The notes beneath the pieces are model-generated. The model made no database searches. It saw nothing but the letters and a program-made list of their open reading frames with translations, and had not been told where the DNA came from. Positions 34,035 through 42,074 of a stretch of DNA of 50,868 bases are shown one piece after another. The position numbers and the translations under genes were made by a program. The number at the start of each line of letters is the position of its first letter. Within the stretch, counting starts at the first letter, position 1. The DNA is from Cumulibacter manganitolerans (GTDB lineage: Bacteria; Actinomycetota; Actinomycetes; Mycobacteriales; Antricoccaceae): assembly GCF_009602465.1 (NCBI RefSeq), contig NZ_WBKP01000024.1:1-50868 (forward strand). The letters run 5' to 3'.

Positions 34035-35030
34035 CTACTTCTCGTGCTTGGCCGGATCGTCCAGTTGGTCGATCTCTGCTGCACGGTCGGTCTCATCCGT
34101 GATATCGGTTTCATCCGGCGCGTGCTCGGCGAGCGGCGGCTTGTATCCGGTGGGTTCACCCTCAGCGTCCACAAACGCCGGGCGGTCGTCCGTATAGGGC
34201 GTCGCCTCTCGGGTGCCCTTGACCAGGATCAGGTACGCCGCGGCGCCGAGCCCGACGAGCAGCGCCGTCCACACGTTGATCCGCTGGCCGAGAATCAGCT
34301 CGGCGGGGTCGGTGCGCATCTGCTCGATGAAGAACCGGCCGAAGCAGTACAGGCCCACGTACGCCGCGAACACCCGTCCGCGCCCCATCCGGAACCTCTT
34401 GTCCAGCCAGAGCAGCGCCACGCCGAGGAGCGTGTTCCACACCAGTTCGTACAGGAAGGTGGGCTGGAAGGTGCCGACGACGTTGGCCGCGCCGGTTGCC
34501 GGGTCGATGTAGGCGTTGCCGCTCGCATCGAGCTCGTGGATCTCCAGCGCCAGCCAGCCGTCGGACTCGCCGCCGTACAGCTCGTTGTTGAACCAGTTGC
34601 CCAGCCGCCCGATCGCCTGCGCGAAGATCAGCCCGGGCGCGAGCGTGTCGGCGATCGAGCTCATCCGCAGGCCCATCCGCCGCGCGCCGATCCAGGCGCC
34701 GAGCGCGCCGAAGGCGATGGCGCCCCAGATACCCAGGCCGCCTTCCCAGATGTAGAGCGCCTTGATCGGGTCACCGTTCTCGCCGAAGTACGCCGACGGT
34801 GACGAGAGCACGTGGTAGAGCCGCCCGCCGATGATGCCGAAAGGGACGGCCCACAGCGCCAGGTCGAGGATCTCGCCCTGCTTGCCGCCGCGGGCGAGCC
34901 AACGCCGCGAGCTCAACCAGATCGCGAGCACGATCCCGGCGAGGATGCACAGCGCGTACGCCCGCAATGGAAGGCCAAAAAGGTCGATCTGGTTACGGGT
35001 CGGGCTGGGGATCGTGGCCATAAGCGTCAT
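34035..35030 (-). CDS. lgt: Prolipoprotein diacylglyceryl transferase (Lgt)
   Basis: A 331-aa, seven-helix membrane enzyme that attaches diacylglycerol to the lipobox Cys of prolipoproteins. The family signature GRLGNWFNNELYG (141-153) is intact, as are GGRLYHV and the C-terminal RFFIEQMRTDP. A ~60-residue acidic C-terminal tail is typical of actinobacterial Lgt. The start is ATG 35030 or 35021. It lies within the copper block, beside genes for lipoproteins (TlpA, multicopper oxidase and others), so it may be an accessory copy that helps process them. The housekeeping gene is normally near trp genes, which are absent here. Confidence 0.92.
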   Translation of the reverse strand: MTLMATIPSPTRNQIDLFGLPLRAYALCILAGIVLAIWLSSRRWLARGGKQGEILDLALWAVPFGIIGGRLYHVLSSPSAYFGENGDPIKALYIWEGGLGIWGAIAFGALGAWIGARRMGLRMSSIADTLAPGLIFAQAIGRLGNWFNNELYGGESDGWLALEIHELDASGNAYIDPATGAANVVGTFQPTFLYELVWNTLLGVALLWLDKRFRMGRGRVFAAYVGLYCFGRFFIEQMRTDPAELILGQRINVWTALLVGLGAAAYLILVKGTREATPYTDDRPAFVDAEGEPTGYKPPLAEHAPDETDITDETDRAAEIDQLDDPAKHEK

Positions 35031-35088
35031 GCGTGGACGGTTGCCTCTCGTAGGGACTGCACCAGCGCGCCGCCGGCGGATGCAGACT

Positions 35089-35160
35089 GTCGTCGATGAT
35101 CAGCGGCGTGCAGCCCGCGGTCGAGCTGTACGCCGGCGTGCGCGTGATGAAGAAGTGTGC
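35089..35160 (-). pseudogene. Short remnant of a multicopper oxidase gene
   Basis: Read on the minus strand, this 72-nt stretch encodes AHAGVQLDRGLHA and, after a one-base shift, PLIIDD. It matches the intact oxidase at 38967-40445 (HPHTGVQLDRGLYAPLIIDD) at the nucleotide level over its whole length, with scattered changes and a one-base deletion. It sits between lgt and ccdA and has no further homologous sequence. It is a relic of a second copper oxidase gene. Confidence 0.75.
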
Positions 35161-35190
35161 GCAGCTGGGGTGTGTTGGACGTCGATCTGC

Positions 35191-35964
35191 TCATAGCAGT
35201 AAGGACTCCGCGGGGAACCAGCCTTGGATGGTGGCCACGATGCTGGTCCACCAGCCGGTCAGCAGGATGATGCCCAGCAGGATCAGCATCACGCCGCCGA
35301 TCTTCATCAGCGTGCCGGCGTGCCGGCGGGCCAACCCGGAGGCCTTCATCGCCCAGCCGAATCCGGCGGCGATCAGGATGAACGGTAGACCGAGGCCGAG
35401 GCTGTACAGCGCGGTCAGGAAGGCGCCGCGTCCGGCGCTGCCCTCCTGGTAGGAGAGGGTCAGGATCGCGGTCAGTGTGGGCCCGATGCAGGGGATCCAG
35501 CCGATCGCGAAGAACGCACCGAGCAGCGGAGCGCCCAGCAGCCCGGCGGCGGGTAGCTTGTGGAACCGCCATTCGCGTTGCATCCAGGGCAGCTTGCCGA
35601 GGAAGGCGATTCCCATGATGATGATGAGCACGCCCATCACCTGGGTGATCGTTTCCTCGTACTGCCGCAACCACGAACCGGCCTGTCCGAACAGAGCGCC
35701 GTAAGAGACGAATACGGCGGCGAACCCAGCGACGAACAGCGCGGCGCCGAGGATGACCCGTCTACGGGCGGGGCTTCGTTGTGGTGTGGCGCTGGCGCCG
35801 GACTCACCTGCTACTGATGTCACGTACGACAGGTAACCGGGGACGAGTGGGAGCACGCAGGGTGAGGCGAAGCTGACCAGGCCTGCGGCGATCGCCAGCA
35901 GGCTCGCCAGCAGCAGCGAGCCGGAGGTGACCGTCGAGTCGATTGAGGAGGCGAGGGTGGTCAT
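35191..35964 (-). CDS. ccdA: CcdA-type thiol reductant transporter
   Basis: A 257-aa membrane protein of the CcdA/DsbD-core family with six to seven helices, carrying reducing power from cytoplasmic thioredoxin across the membrane. The two redox cysteines are in SFASPCVLPLVPG (C36) and GWIPCIGPTL (C159). I chose the ATG at 35964 (MTTLASS), which overlaps the TlpA-like stop by 4 nt; the longer upstream frame is antisense shadow. Its partner is the adjacent extracytoplasmic thioredoxin lipoprotein. The pair usually serves cytochrome c maturation; here it may keep copper-block thiols reduced. Confidence 0.9.
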   Translation of the reverse strand: MTTLASSIDSTVTSGSLLLASLLAIAAGLVSFASPCVLPLVPGYLSYVTSVAGESGASATPQRSPARRRVILGAALFVAGFAAVFVSYGALFGQAGSWLRQYEETITQVMGVLIIIMGIAFLGKLPWMQREWRFHKLPAAGLLGAPLLGAFFAIGWIPCIGPTLTAILTLSYQEGSAGRGAFLTALYSLGLGLPFILIAAGFGWAMKASGLARRHAGTLMKIGGVMLILLGIILLTGWWTSIVATIQGWFPAESLLL

Positions 35965-36620
35965 TCTGCGAGCAGCTTCTCGATCGTGCTGGTCAGCGAC
36001 TCGACGTCTACGACCGAGACGTACGTGGCGGCGACTTGTCCGTTGGCGTCGATGACGACGGTGGACGGGATCGCGGCGAGCGGGTAGCCGTTCAGCTGTA
36101 GGGCGACCTTGGCGCTCGGGTCGTAGAGGCTCGGGTAGGTCATCCCGACCTGCTGGCTGAATGTCTGGCCTTGTCCTTTGGTGTCGCGTACGAGCACACC
36201 GAGCATCTCCACTCCTTGTGGCTGGTATGTCTGGTAGATCTGTTGCAGGTCCGGTGCTTCGATGCGGCACGGCGCGCACCAGGACGCCCAGAAGTTCATC
36301 ACCACGATCTTGCCGGCATGTTCGTCCAGTGCGTAGGGCTCGCCGGTGAGCAGCTCTCCGGTGATGTTGGGCGCGTCCTGACGATCGTCCTTGGCGACGA
36401 CTTCCCCGGACGGGGTGCCTTCGACGAACCGGAACTCACTGCCGGTCTGTGGGGCGCTGGCGCTAGCGGCGCATCCGGCGAGAAGGGCCATCGCGAGGAT
36501 CGCCGAGACGGTGGTTGCTAGTCGGCGCGCGGCTCGGCTCGTGCGCGCGTTTGCAGTCCCGATCGCGGCACGGCAGGCGACCGGCAGGGTCGTCTTGAAG
36601 GGTTGAGGCACTGTGGTCAT
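35961..36620 (-). CDS. TlpA/ResA-like thioredoxin lipoprotein
   Basis: A 219-aa extracytoplasmic thioredoxin. The lipobox LLAGC (C50) follows a hydrophobic stretch; ~30 residues precede it, so the real start may be slightly downstream. The redoxin domain has FWASWCAPCR (C115, C118) and the cis-Pro loop AAIPSTVVID. It receives electrons from CcdA and reduces disulfides outside the membrane. It is coupled to ccdA by a 4-nt overlap. Confidence 0.9.
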   Translation of the reverse strand: MTTVPQPFKTTLPVACRAAIGTANARTSRAARRLATTVSAILAMALLAGCAASASAPQTGSEFRFVEGTPSGEVVAKDDRQDAPNITGELLTGEPYALDEHAGKIVVMNFWASWCAPCRIEAPDLQQIYQTYQPQGVEMLGVLVRDTKGQGQTFSQQVGMTYPSLYDPSAKVALQLNGYPLAAIPSTVVIDANGQVAATYVSVVDVESLTSTIEKLLAE

Positions 36621-36758
36621 TGGCTTTCTACGTGTACTGCCACGCGCCGGCTGGCGGCATTGTTCTGCGGGCTTCGCGGCTCGTGGTCTTTCATCTGGGT
36701 GCCCGGGCTACGCGGGGTGAGTGGGGGTCGTGTCCGCGGGTGCGAGCAGGCAATAGTT

Positions 36759-37886
36759 TTAACGTTGGGCAGGTTCACCTCCCCACCTGGGTAGTTCAAG
36801 GACGAACGTGGCTCCGCCTTCTCCGGAGTCGAGTGCCCGCAGTCTGCCGCCGTGCGACTCGGCGATCCCGCGTGCGATGGTGAGCCCGACGCCGGACCCC
36901 CTACCGTCTGCGTGTCGGGCGGAGTCGCCGCGGTAGAAGCGTTCGAAGACGTGCTCGAGGTGATCGGTTGGGATGCCTTCGCCGGTGTCGTGAACCGTGG
37001 TGGTGACCTGCTCGTTAGAACTCGTCACATTAAGGGTTACCGATCCGGTCGGGGGCGTGTGTCGCAGCGCGTTGGATAGCAGATTCTCCAACAGCTGTCC
37101 GAGTCGTTCCGGATCGCCGATCACGCGTGGCTCGTGGGTGTGCTCGGGCGTGTGCACATCCAGGGCGACGTTCTTGTCTTTGAAGGCGCCGCGCACGTCG
37201 TCCGCGGTCGCGCGCACGACGGTGCTGAGGTCGATGACCTCGAGGTGAACGGTGAGGCGGTGTTCCTCGGCGCGCGATACCTCGCTGAGATCGCTGGCCA
37301 GGCGGGTGAGCCGGTCTACTTGGGATCGGAACACGCGCAGGGCGTGCGGGTCCCACTCGGTCACGCCGTCCTCGAGTCCTTCCAGGCGCGCGGCCAGGGT
37401 GGCAAGAGGAGTGCGTAGTTCGTGCGCGATATCGGTGAGTAGCCGCCGTCGGGTGGTTTCGGTTGTTTCCAGCTGCAGGGCCATGTGGTTGAACGACTGA
37501 CCGAGGGTGTCGATCTCCGCGCCCTGCCCGGTGTCGGCGACGCGGACGTGGTGCTCGCCCTGGGCGACCGCGTGCGCGGCATCGCTGAGCGCGTGCAGGG
37601 GCTTGGTGATGCGCTGGGTGACGTACCAGGTCACCGCGACCGCGAGAATGAGCGCGGTCAGTAGCGCGGTGCTCAGCGAGACCAGGCTGGAGGAGGCGTA
37701 GGCCTCGTCGATGTGTCCGAGTGTGGCGTCCTCGAGGTGGCCGGCTTGCACGAGGTGCTCGTGGAAGAGCTGTGGCCCGAGTAACGCCGCAACGGCGCCG
37801 GCGGTCGAGACTCCGGCGAGTAGGACGATGGTCTGGGCGATGAACAGTCGTCCACCGATTCCGCTGAGCAGTTGTGGGCGGTTCAT
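36759..37886 (-). CDS. Two-component sensor histidine kinase
   Basis: A 375-aa membrane kinase. Two membrane helices (~13-37 and ~70-90) flank a short external segment with several His residues (FHEHLVQAGH, GHID) that could sense Cu or Ag. HAMP (~90-142), HisKA with the phospho-acceptor DIAHELRTPL (H155) and a HATPase domain (NLLSNALRH, DTGEGI, GSGVGLTI) follow. The start overlaps the response-regulator stop by 4 nt. Resembles CusS/CutS-type kinases; copper as signal is inferred from neighbours. Confidence 0.9.
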   Translation of the reverse strand: MNRPQLLSGIGGRLFIAQTIVLLAGVSTAGAVAALLGPQLFHEHLVQAGHLEDATLGHIDEAYASSSLVSLSTALLTALILAVAVTWYVTQRITKPLHALSDAAHAVAQGEHHVRVADTGQGAEIDTLGQSFNHMALQLETTETTRRRLLTDIAHELRTPLATLAARLEGLEDGVTEWDPHALRVFRSQVDRLTRLASDLSEVSRAEEHRLTVHLEVIDLSTVVRATADDVRGAFKDKNVALDVHTPEHTHEPRVIGDPERLGQLLENLLSNALRHTPPTGSVTLNVTSSNEQVTTTVHDTGEGIPTDHLEHVFERFYRGDSARHADGRGSGVGLTIARGIAESHGGRLRALDSGEGGATFVLELPRWGGEPAQR

Positions 37887-38590
37887 CGCACGACCATGCG
37901 GTAGCCGACCCCGCGGACCGTCTCGATATATCGGGGATCGGCGGCGTCGTCAGCCAGCTTCTTGCGCAGGTTCGCGATGTGCACGTCGACGATGTGGTCA
38001 TCCCCGATCCAGTTTTCGTCCCAGATCTGGTCAAGTATCTGGCGTCGGGTGCGGACCACGGCCGGCTGGGCGCTGAGCGTATCGAGCAGATCGAACTCGG
38101 TCCTGGTCAGCGCGACGGGTGTGCCCTTGAGCAGCACTCGGTGCCCCGCTACATCGACGATGAGCTCGCCGAACTGACGCATGTGCGCGGCGGACGGTTC
38201 GTGGTGCTGCAGACGGGGGCGGCGCAGTACCGCCTGGACGCGGGCGACGAGCTCGCGCAGGCTGAACGGTTTGGTGATGTAGTCATCGGCGCCGACCGAA
38301 AGCCCGATGATCTTGTCCACTTCATCATCACGCGCGGTCACCATGAGCACGTAGCAGTCAGAGAAGGTACGGATCTGACGACACACTTCCACTCCATCCA
38401 GCCCGGGGAGGCCGAGGTCGAGGATCACGACGTCCGGACGCAGCCGCTGCGCTGCCTGCAGTCCCTCTGGTCCGGTGTGCACGACGTTCGCGTCGAGGCC
38501 GGCGCGTTGGAGATACGTCTTGATCATCTCGGCGAGGTCCGCTTCGTCCTCAACGATCAGCACGCTCGGCGAATACCCTTGGGTGGTCAC
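37883..38590 (-). CDS. OmpR/PhoB-family response regulator
   Basis: A 235-aa regulator. The receiver domain has the acidic pair in VEDE, the phospho-acceptor D58 (VILDLGLPG) and K108-type KPF motif. The C-terminal winged helix (~140-235) ends with GVGYRMV. It is transcribed first, then the kinase. The intergenic region to the divergent SHOCT-oxidase operon contains three TCTTG direct repeats (38650, 38673, 38693), a plausible binding array controlling the oxidase operon. Confidence 0.92.
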   Translation of the reverse strand: MTTQGYSPSVLIVEDEADLAEMIKTYLQRAGLDANVVHTGPEGLQAAQRLRPDVVILDLGLPGLDGVEVCRQIRTFSDCYVLMVTARDDEVDKIIGLSVGADDYITKPFSLRELVARVQAVLRRPRLQHHEPSAAHMRQFGELIVDVAGHRVLLKGTPVALTRTEFDLLDTLSAQPAVVRTRRQILDQIWDENWIGDDHIVDVHIANLRKKLADDAADPRYIETVRGVGYRMVVR

Positions 38591-38702
38591 GGCGTCATCC
38601 TCCTTCAGTTCCCCGCGAACTGGCCGCTGCGCGTCCGGTCTTCATGAGATCTTGACCGTTTGCCCGGGGTGGTCTTGAACTGGCCGGTGCAGTCTTGTCG
38701 AC

Positions 38703-38963
38703 ATGATGGGAATGCATGCAGCTACCAGCGGGTGGATGTGGATGCTCATGGTCGTCTGCGTCGTCGGGTTCTGGCTCGCCGCGTGGCTTCTCGTGCGCGG
38801 TGTCACACGCGATCGCGCCCCCCACGCCGCACATGGTGACGACTCGGTGACCAGCAGCGATCCGGCGCGTCTGCTGGACGAGCGGCTAGCACGCGGCGAT
38901 ATCGATCTCGATGACTACCTGGACCGGCGCGGGCTAATCGCCGACTACGCGCCGCGGCGCTGA
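38703..38963 (+). CDS. SHOCT-domain small membrane protein
   Basis: An 86-aa protein: a Met/His-containing start (MMGMHAATSGWMWM), one membrane helix (~10-32) and a C-terminal SHOCT motif (ARLLDERLARGDIDLDDY). SHOCT domains are short C-terminal oligomerisation modules. Its gene ends 3 nt before the oxidase start, so it is the first gene of the copper-oxidation operon and is divergent from the two-component genes. Function is unknown; the Met/His-rich face could contact copper. Confidence 0.78.
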   Translation: MMGMHAATSGWMWMLMVVCVVGFWLAAWLLVRGVTRDRAPHAAHGDDSVTSSDPARLLDERLARGDIDLDDYLDRRGLIADYAPRR

Positions 38964-38966
38964 GTA

Positions 38967-40445
38967 GTGCCTGTGACTGACACTCCATTTCCTGCGCTGT
39001 CTCGACGTCAGGTTCTCCTCGGCGGTCTTGGCGTCCTCGGCGCGGCGGTGCTGGCGGGCTGTTCCGGGCCCGCTTCCTCACCGTCGGTGTCCTCCCGCCC
39101 GTTCGGGGCGGCACCGGCCCTCACGCCCAAACCGGGTCAGAACGTCGTGTCCGCGACCGTGGTTCCCCAGGCGACAACCCTGGATATCGGCGGCACCACC
39201 GTCAACACGTGGGCCTACGCCGATAGCGTGCCCGGCCCGCAGATTCGCGCGACAGCCGGCGATCTGCTGCGCGTGACGGTCGATAACCAGCTGCCAGCGG
39301 ACACCTCCGTGCATTGGCACGGGATCCGGCTTCGCAACGTCGCCGATGGCGTTCCTGGAGTGACCCAGGATCCCATCGGTAAGGGCGAAAAGTACGTGTA
39401 CGAGTTCGAGGCCCCCGACCCAGGCACCTACTTCTTCCACCCGCATACCGGCGTCCAGCTCGACCGTGGGCTGTACGCGCCGCTGATCATCGACGACCCC
39501 GCCGAACCAGGGCAGTACGACCTGGAATGGATCATCGTGCTGGACGACTGGATCGATGGCACCGGAACCACTCCTGACGAGGTTCTTGCGACCCTGACCA
39601 GCGACCAGGGTGGCTCCGGCGGGATGGACCACGGATCGATGCCGATGGGGCCGGCCCCATTCGGTGAGGCCGGTGACGTGACATACCCGCACTACGTGAT
39701 CAATGGGCGCACTCCCGCCGCCCCTACCTCCTTTGACGGGGCCCCCGGTCAACGGGTGCGGATGCGAGTGATCAACGCGGCCTCGGACACGATCTTCGCG
39801 GTGGCGCTCGGCGGGCACACTCTCCAGATCACCCACTCAGATGGCTTCCCCGTCCAACCAGTCCAGACCGCCGCCTTCTATATCGGCATGGGGGAACGTT
39901 ACGACGCCATTGTGACCCTCGGCGACGGGGTGTTCCCGCTCTACGCCGAACCGTTCAACAAGAAAGGGGCCGCCCTCGCGACCGTGCGCACCGCCACCGG
40001 ACAGGCGCCGACCGCCGCGTCCCGTCCCGTCGAGCTGTCAGCGGACGTGCTGGTCGGCTCTGACCTCATCGCCGCGGACTCGGCCCGTCTGCCGTCACAA
40101 GCGCCGGATCGTGAACTCGAGCTATCCCTAGATGGGCAGATGACGCCGTACCAGTGGGGTATGAATGGCGCACCGTTCGGGCAGAATAAGCCGTTGATCG
40201 TCGGCGAGGGTGAGCGGGTCAGGATCAACATCGCCAACAAGACGATGATGGCGCACCCGATCCACCTACACGGGCACACGTTCGCCCTCACCAGTACCGG
40301 CCTACGCAAGGACACCGTGGTCCTGGCACCGATGCAGTCTCAGGCGATCGAGTTCGATGCCGACAACGCAGGCGACTGGGCGCTGCACTGTCACAACATT
40401 TACCACGCAGAGGCCGGAATGATGACCCTGCTGAACTACGGATGA
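38967..40445 (+). CDS. Multicopper oxidase (CueO/CopA-like), Tat-exported lipoprotein
   Basis: A 492-aa cuproprotein that would oxidise Cu(I) to Cu(II) outside the cell. The N-terminus has a twin-arginine motif (SRRQVLLGG) and a lipobox (LAGC), so it is exported folded and anchored. The four copper-binding strings are intact: HWHG, HPHTG, HPIHLHGH and HCHNIYHAEAGM. A Met/His loop (MDHGSMPMG) resembles the Met-rich substrate segment of CueO. The start is GTG 38967 (or 38973). It overlaps the following lipoprotein gene by 4 nt. Confidence 0.93.
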   Translation: MPVTDTPFPALSRRQVLLGGLGVLGAAVLAGCSGPASSPSVSSRPFGAAPALTPKPGQNVVSATVVPQATTLDIGGTTVNTWAYADSVPGPQIRATAGDLLRVTVDNQLPADTSVHWHGIRLRNVADGVPGVTQDPIGKGEKYVYEFEAPDPGTYFFHPHTGVQLDRGLYAPLIIDDPAEPGQYDLEWIIVLDDWIDGTGTTPDEVLATLTSDQGGSGGMDHGSMPMGPAPFGEAGDVTYPHYVINGRTPAAPTSFDGAPGQRVRMRVINAASDTIFAVALGGHTLQITHSDGFPVQPVQTAAFYIGMGERYDAIVTLGDGVFPLYAEPFNKKGAALATVRTATGQAPTAASRPVELSADVLVGSDLIAADSARLPSQAPDRELELSLDGQMTPYQWGMNGAPFGQNKPLIVGEGERVRINIANKTMMAHPIHLHGHTFALTSTGLRKDTVVLAPMQSQAIEFDADNAGDWALHCHNIYHAEAGMMTLLNYG

Positions 40446-41302
40446 GGAACGTGCGACCACTACAGACTGCAGCAATCTCCCTGGCACTAATCGGAACGCT
40501 CGCACTGAGCACCGGCTGCTCCGAACAACGCCCAGCCTCCGCACCCTCGGCCGCCACGACCGCCATGCCCGCGGACACTCACATCCACGGCGCCGTCCGT
40601 GATCCCGCCGACGGCACGCTGCTGATCGCGACCCATCATGGATTATTCAAGGAGTCCGGTGATGGTCTGACCTCCGTCGGGCCCGTCGTTGATCTCATGG
40701 GGTTCGCGCTCGCCCCCGATGGCACGTACTACGCATCTGGGCATCCCGGAATGCAGACCGATCTGCCGCAGCCGCTTGGGCTGGTTCAGTCCACCGACGG
40801 CGGCGCCACGTGGGACGTCCTCTCGCGCGGCGGTGAATCCGACTTCCACGCCCTCGCCGTCGGCGAGGACCAGGTGGTCGGTTACGACGGGGCCCTGCGC
40901 CAAAGCGCCGACGGCAAGGAATGGACGACACACGCGATACCGCAAGAACCGATCTCTCTGGCCATCTCCCCGGATGGTTCCACCGTGCTCGCATCCACCG
41001 GCACTGCAGTGTTGCGGTCCGGCACCGATCTGAGTACCTGGAGCCCGTTACCGGCCGCGCCGCCGGCACTGCTGGTCACCTACGCCGACGACTCCACGAT
41101 CATCGTCCTCGCCCAGGACGGACGGTTGCACCAAAGCGACGACGGTGGCACAACATGGACGGCGGGAACCACCCCGGTTCCCACCCCAAGCTCCCTATCG
41201 GCCACCCGAGTGGATGACACCACCGTCGAGGTCCTCGTGGGCTCAGGCAACCGCGTGCTGAGCACGACCGATCTCGGTGCAACCACCTCGCCCCTCGTCT
41301 AG
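40442..41302 (+). CDS. BNR/sialidase-like repeat lipoprotein (F510_1955-type)
   Basis: A 286-aa lipoprotein: lipobox LALSTGCSE (Cys ~26), then a beta-propeller made of BNR-type repeats (STDGGATWDVLS, SADGKEWTTHA, SDDGGTTWTAG) with HIHG near the start of the mature part. Proteins of this type often follow multicopper oxidases in actinobacterial copper islands and are annotated F510_1955 family glycosylhydrolases, though no glycosidase site is visible. It is coupled to the oxidase gene and may be its surface partner. Confidence 0.82.
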   Translation: MRNVRPLQTAAISLALIGTLALSTGCSEQRPASAPSAATTAMPADTHIHGAVRDPADGTLLIATHHGLFKESGDGLTSVGPVVDLMGFALAPDGTYYASGHPGMQTDLPQPLGLVQSTDGGATWDVLSRGGESDFHALAVGEDQVVGYDGALRQSADGKEWTTHAIPQEPISLAISPDGSTVLASTGTAVLRSGTDLSTWSPLPAAPPALLVTYADDSTIIVLAQDGRLHQSDDGGTTWTAGTTPVPTPSSLSATRVDDTTVEVLVGSGNRVLSTTDLGATTSPLV

Positions 41303-41375
41303 GCGACATCATCACCATCGCGTTACCGGGTACCGCGAACTCGACCCAGAGTCAGCACACATAGAGGAGAAGCTC

Positions 41376-41942
41376 ATGAGCATGAAGAAATACGCGGCCC
41401 TGGCCATTCTGCTGATCAGCGCGCTGGTGACCACCGCGTGCAGCAGTGAGAACGAGCCCGCCGCGAACGCAAACGACAAGCACAACGCGGCCGACGTCAC
41501 GTTCGCAACGGGCATGATCCCGCACCATCAACAAGCCATCGAAATGGCCGACATGGCCCTCGAGCAGGCACAAGACCCCCAGGTGAAGGAACTCGCTGAC
41601 CAGATCAAGGGTGCGCAGCAGCCGGAGATCGACCAGCTCACTGAGTGGCTGACGGCGTGGGACGAACCTGTTCCCAGCGACTCCACCGGCGGCCACTCCG
41701 GACACGACATGTCCGGAATGATGAGCGAGGAGGACATGCAGATGCTGAAGCAGGCCAGCGGGACCGAGTTCGACACGATGTGGCTGGAGATGATGATCGA
41801 GCATCACAAGGGCGCGGTCGAGATGGCTCAGACCGAGCAGTCAGACGGCGAGTACCCCGAAGCCATCGAGATGGCCAAGCAGATCATCAGCAGCCAGCAA
41901 GAAGAGATCGACCAGATGGAGCAGATACTCGCCGCCTCATAG
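41376..41942 (+). CDS. DUF305 lipoprotein, likely copper-binding
   Basis: A 188-aa protein with a signal and lipobox (ALVTTACSS) and a helical DUF305 domain. The two family motifs GMIPHHQQAIEMA (~47-59) and MMIEHHKGAVEMA (~140-152) are intact, and a Met/His loop (HSGHDMSGMMSEEDMQM) sits between them. DUF305 proteins are common in copper clusters and probably chelate Cu through the His/Met groups. ATG 41376 has AGAGGAG ~7 nt upstream. It follows the oxidase and BNR lipoprotein genes by 73 nt. Confidence 0.88.
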   Translation: MSMKKYAALAILLISALVTTACSSENEPAANANDKHNAADVTFATGMIPHHQQAIEMADMALEQAQDPQVKELADQIKGAQQPEIDQLTEWLTAWDEPVPSDSTGGHSGHDMSGMMSEEDMQMLKQASGTEFDTMWLEMMIEHHKGAVEMAQTEQSDGEYPEAIEMAKQIISSQQEEIDQMEQILAAS

Positions 41943-42006
41943 GGCACTACCGGTCACTACCGGCGCGCTCCGTCGAGTGAGAACCCGACACCAACCAGGT
42001 TAGGCC

Positions 42007-42027
42007 GTATACCCCTAGGGGGTATAC
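42007..42027. promoter_or_regulatory. CsoR-type copper operator
   Basis: A perfect inverted repeat: GTATACCCC and GGGGTATAC separated by TAG, 48 nt before the copB start. G/C-tract palindromes of the form TACCCC...GGGGTA are the usual CsoR/RicR-family sites. No csoR gene is present in this window, so a host or off-window regulator would act here. Confidence 0.75.
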
Positions 42028-42074
42028 ACTTCGTGGTGTTGATGAACGGCGAAACCGAAGCGTGAGGATGAGCG

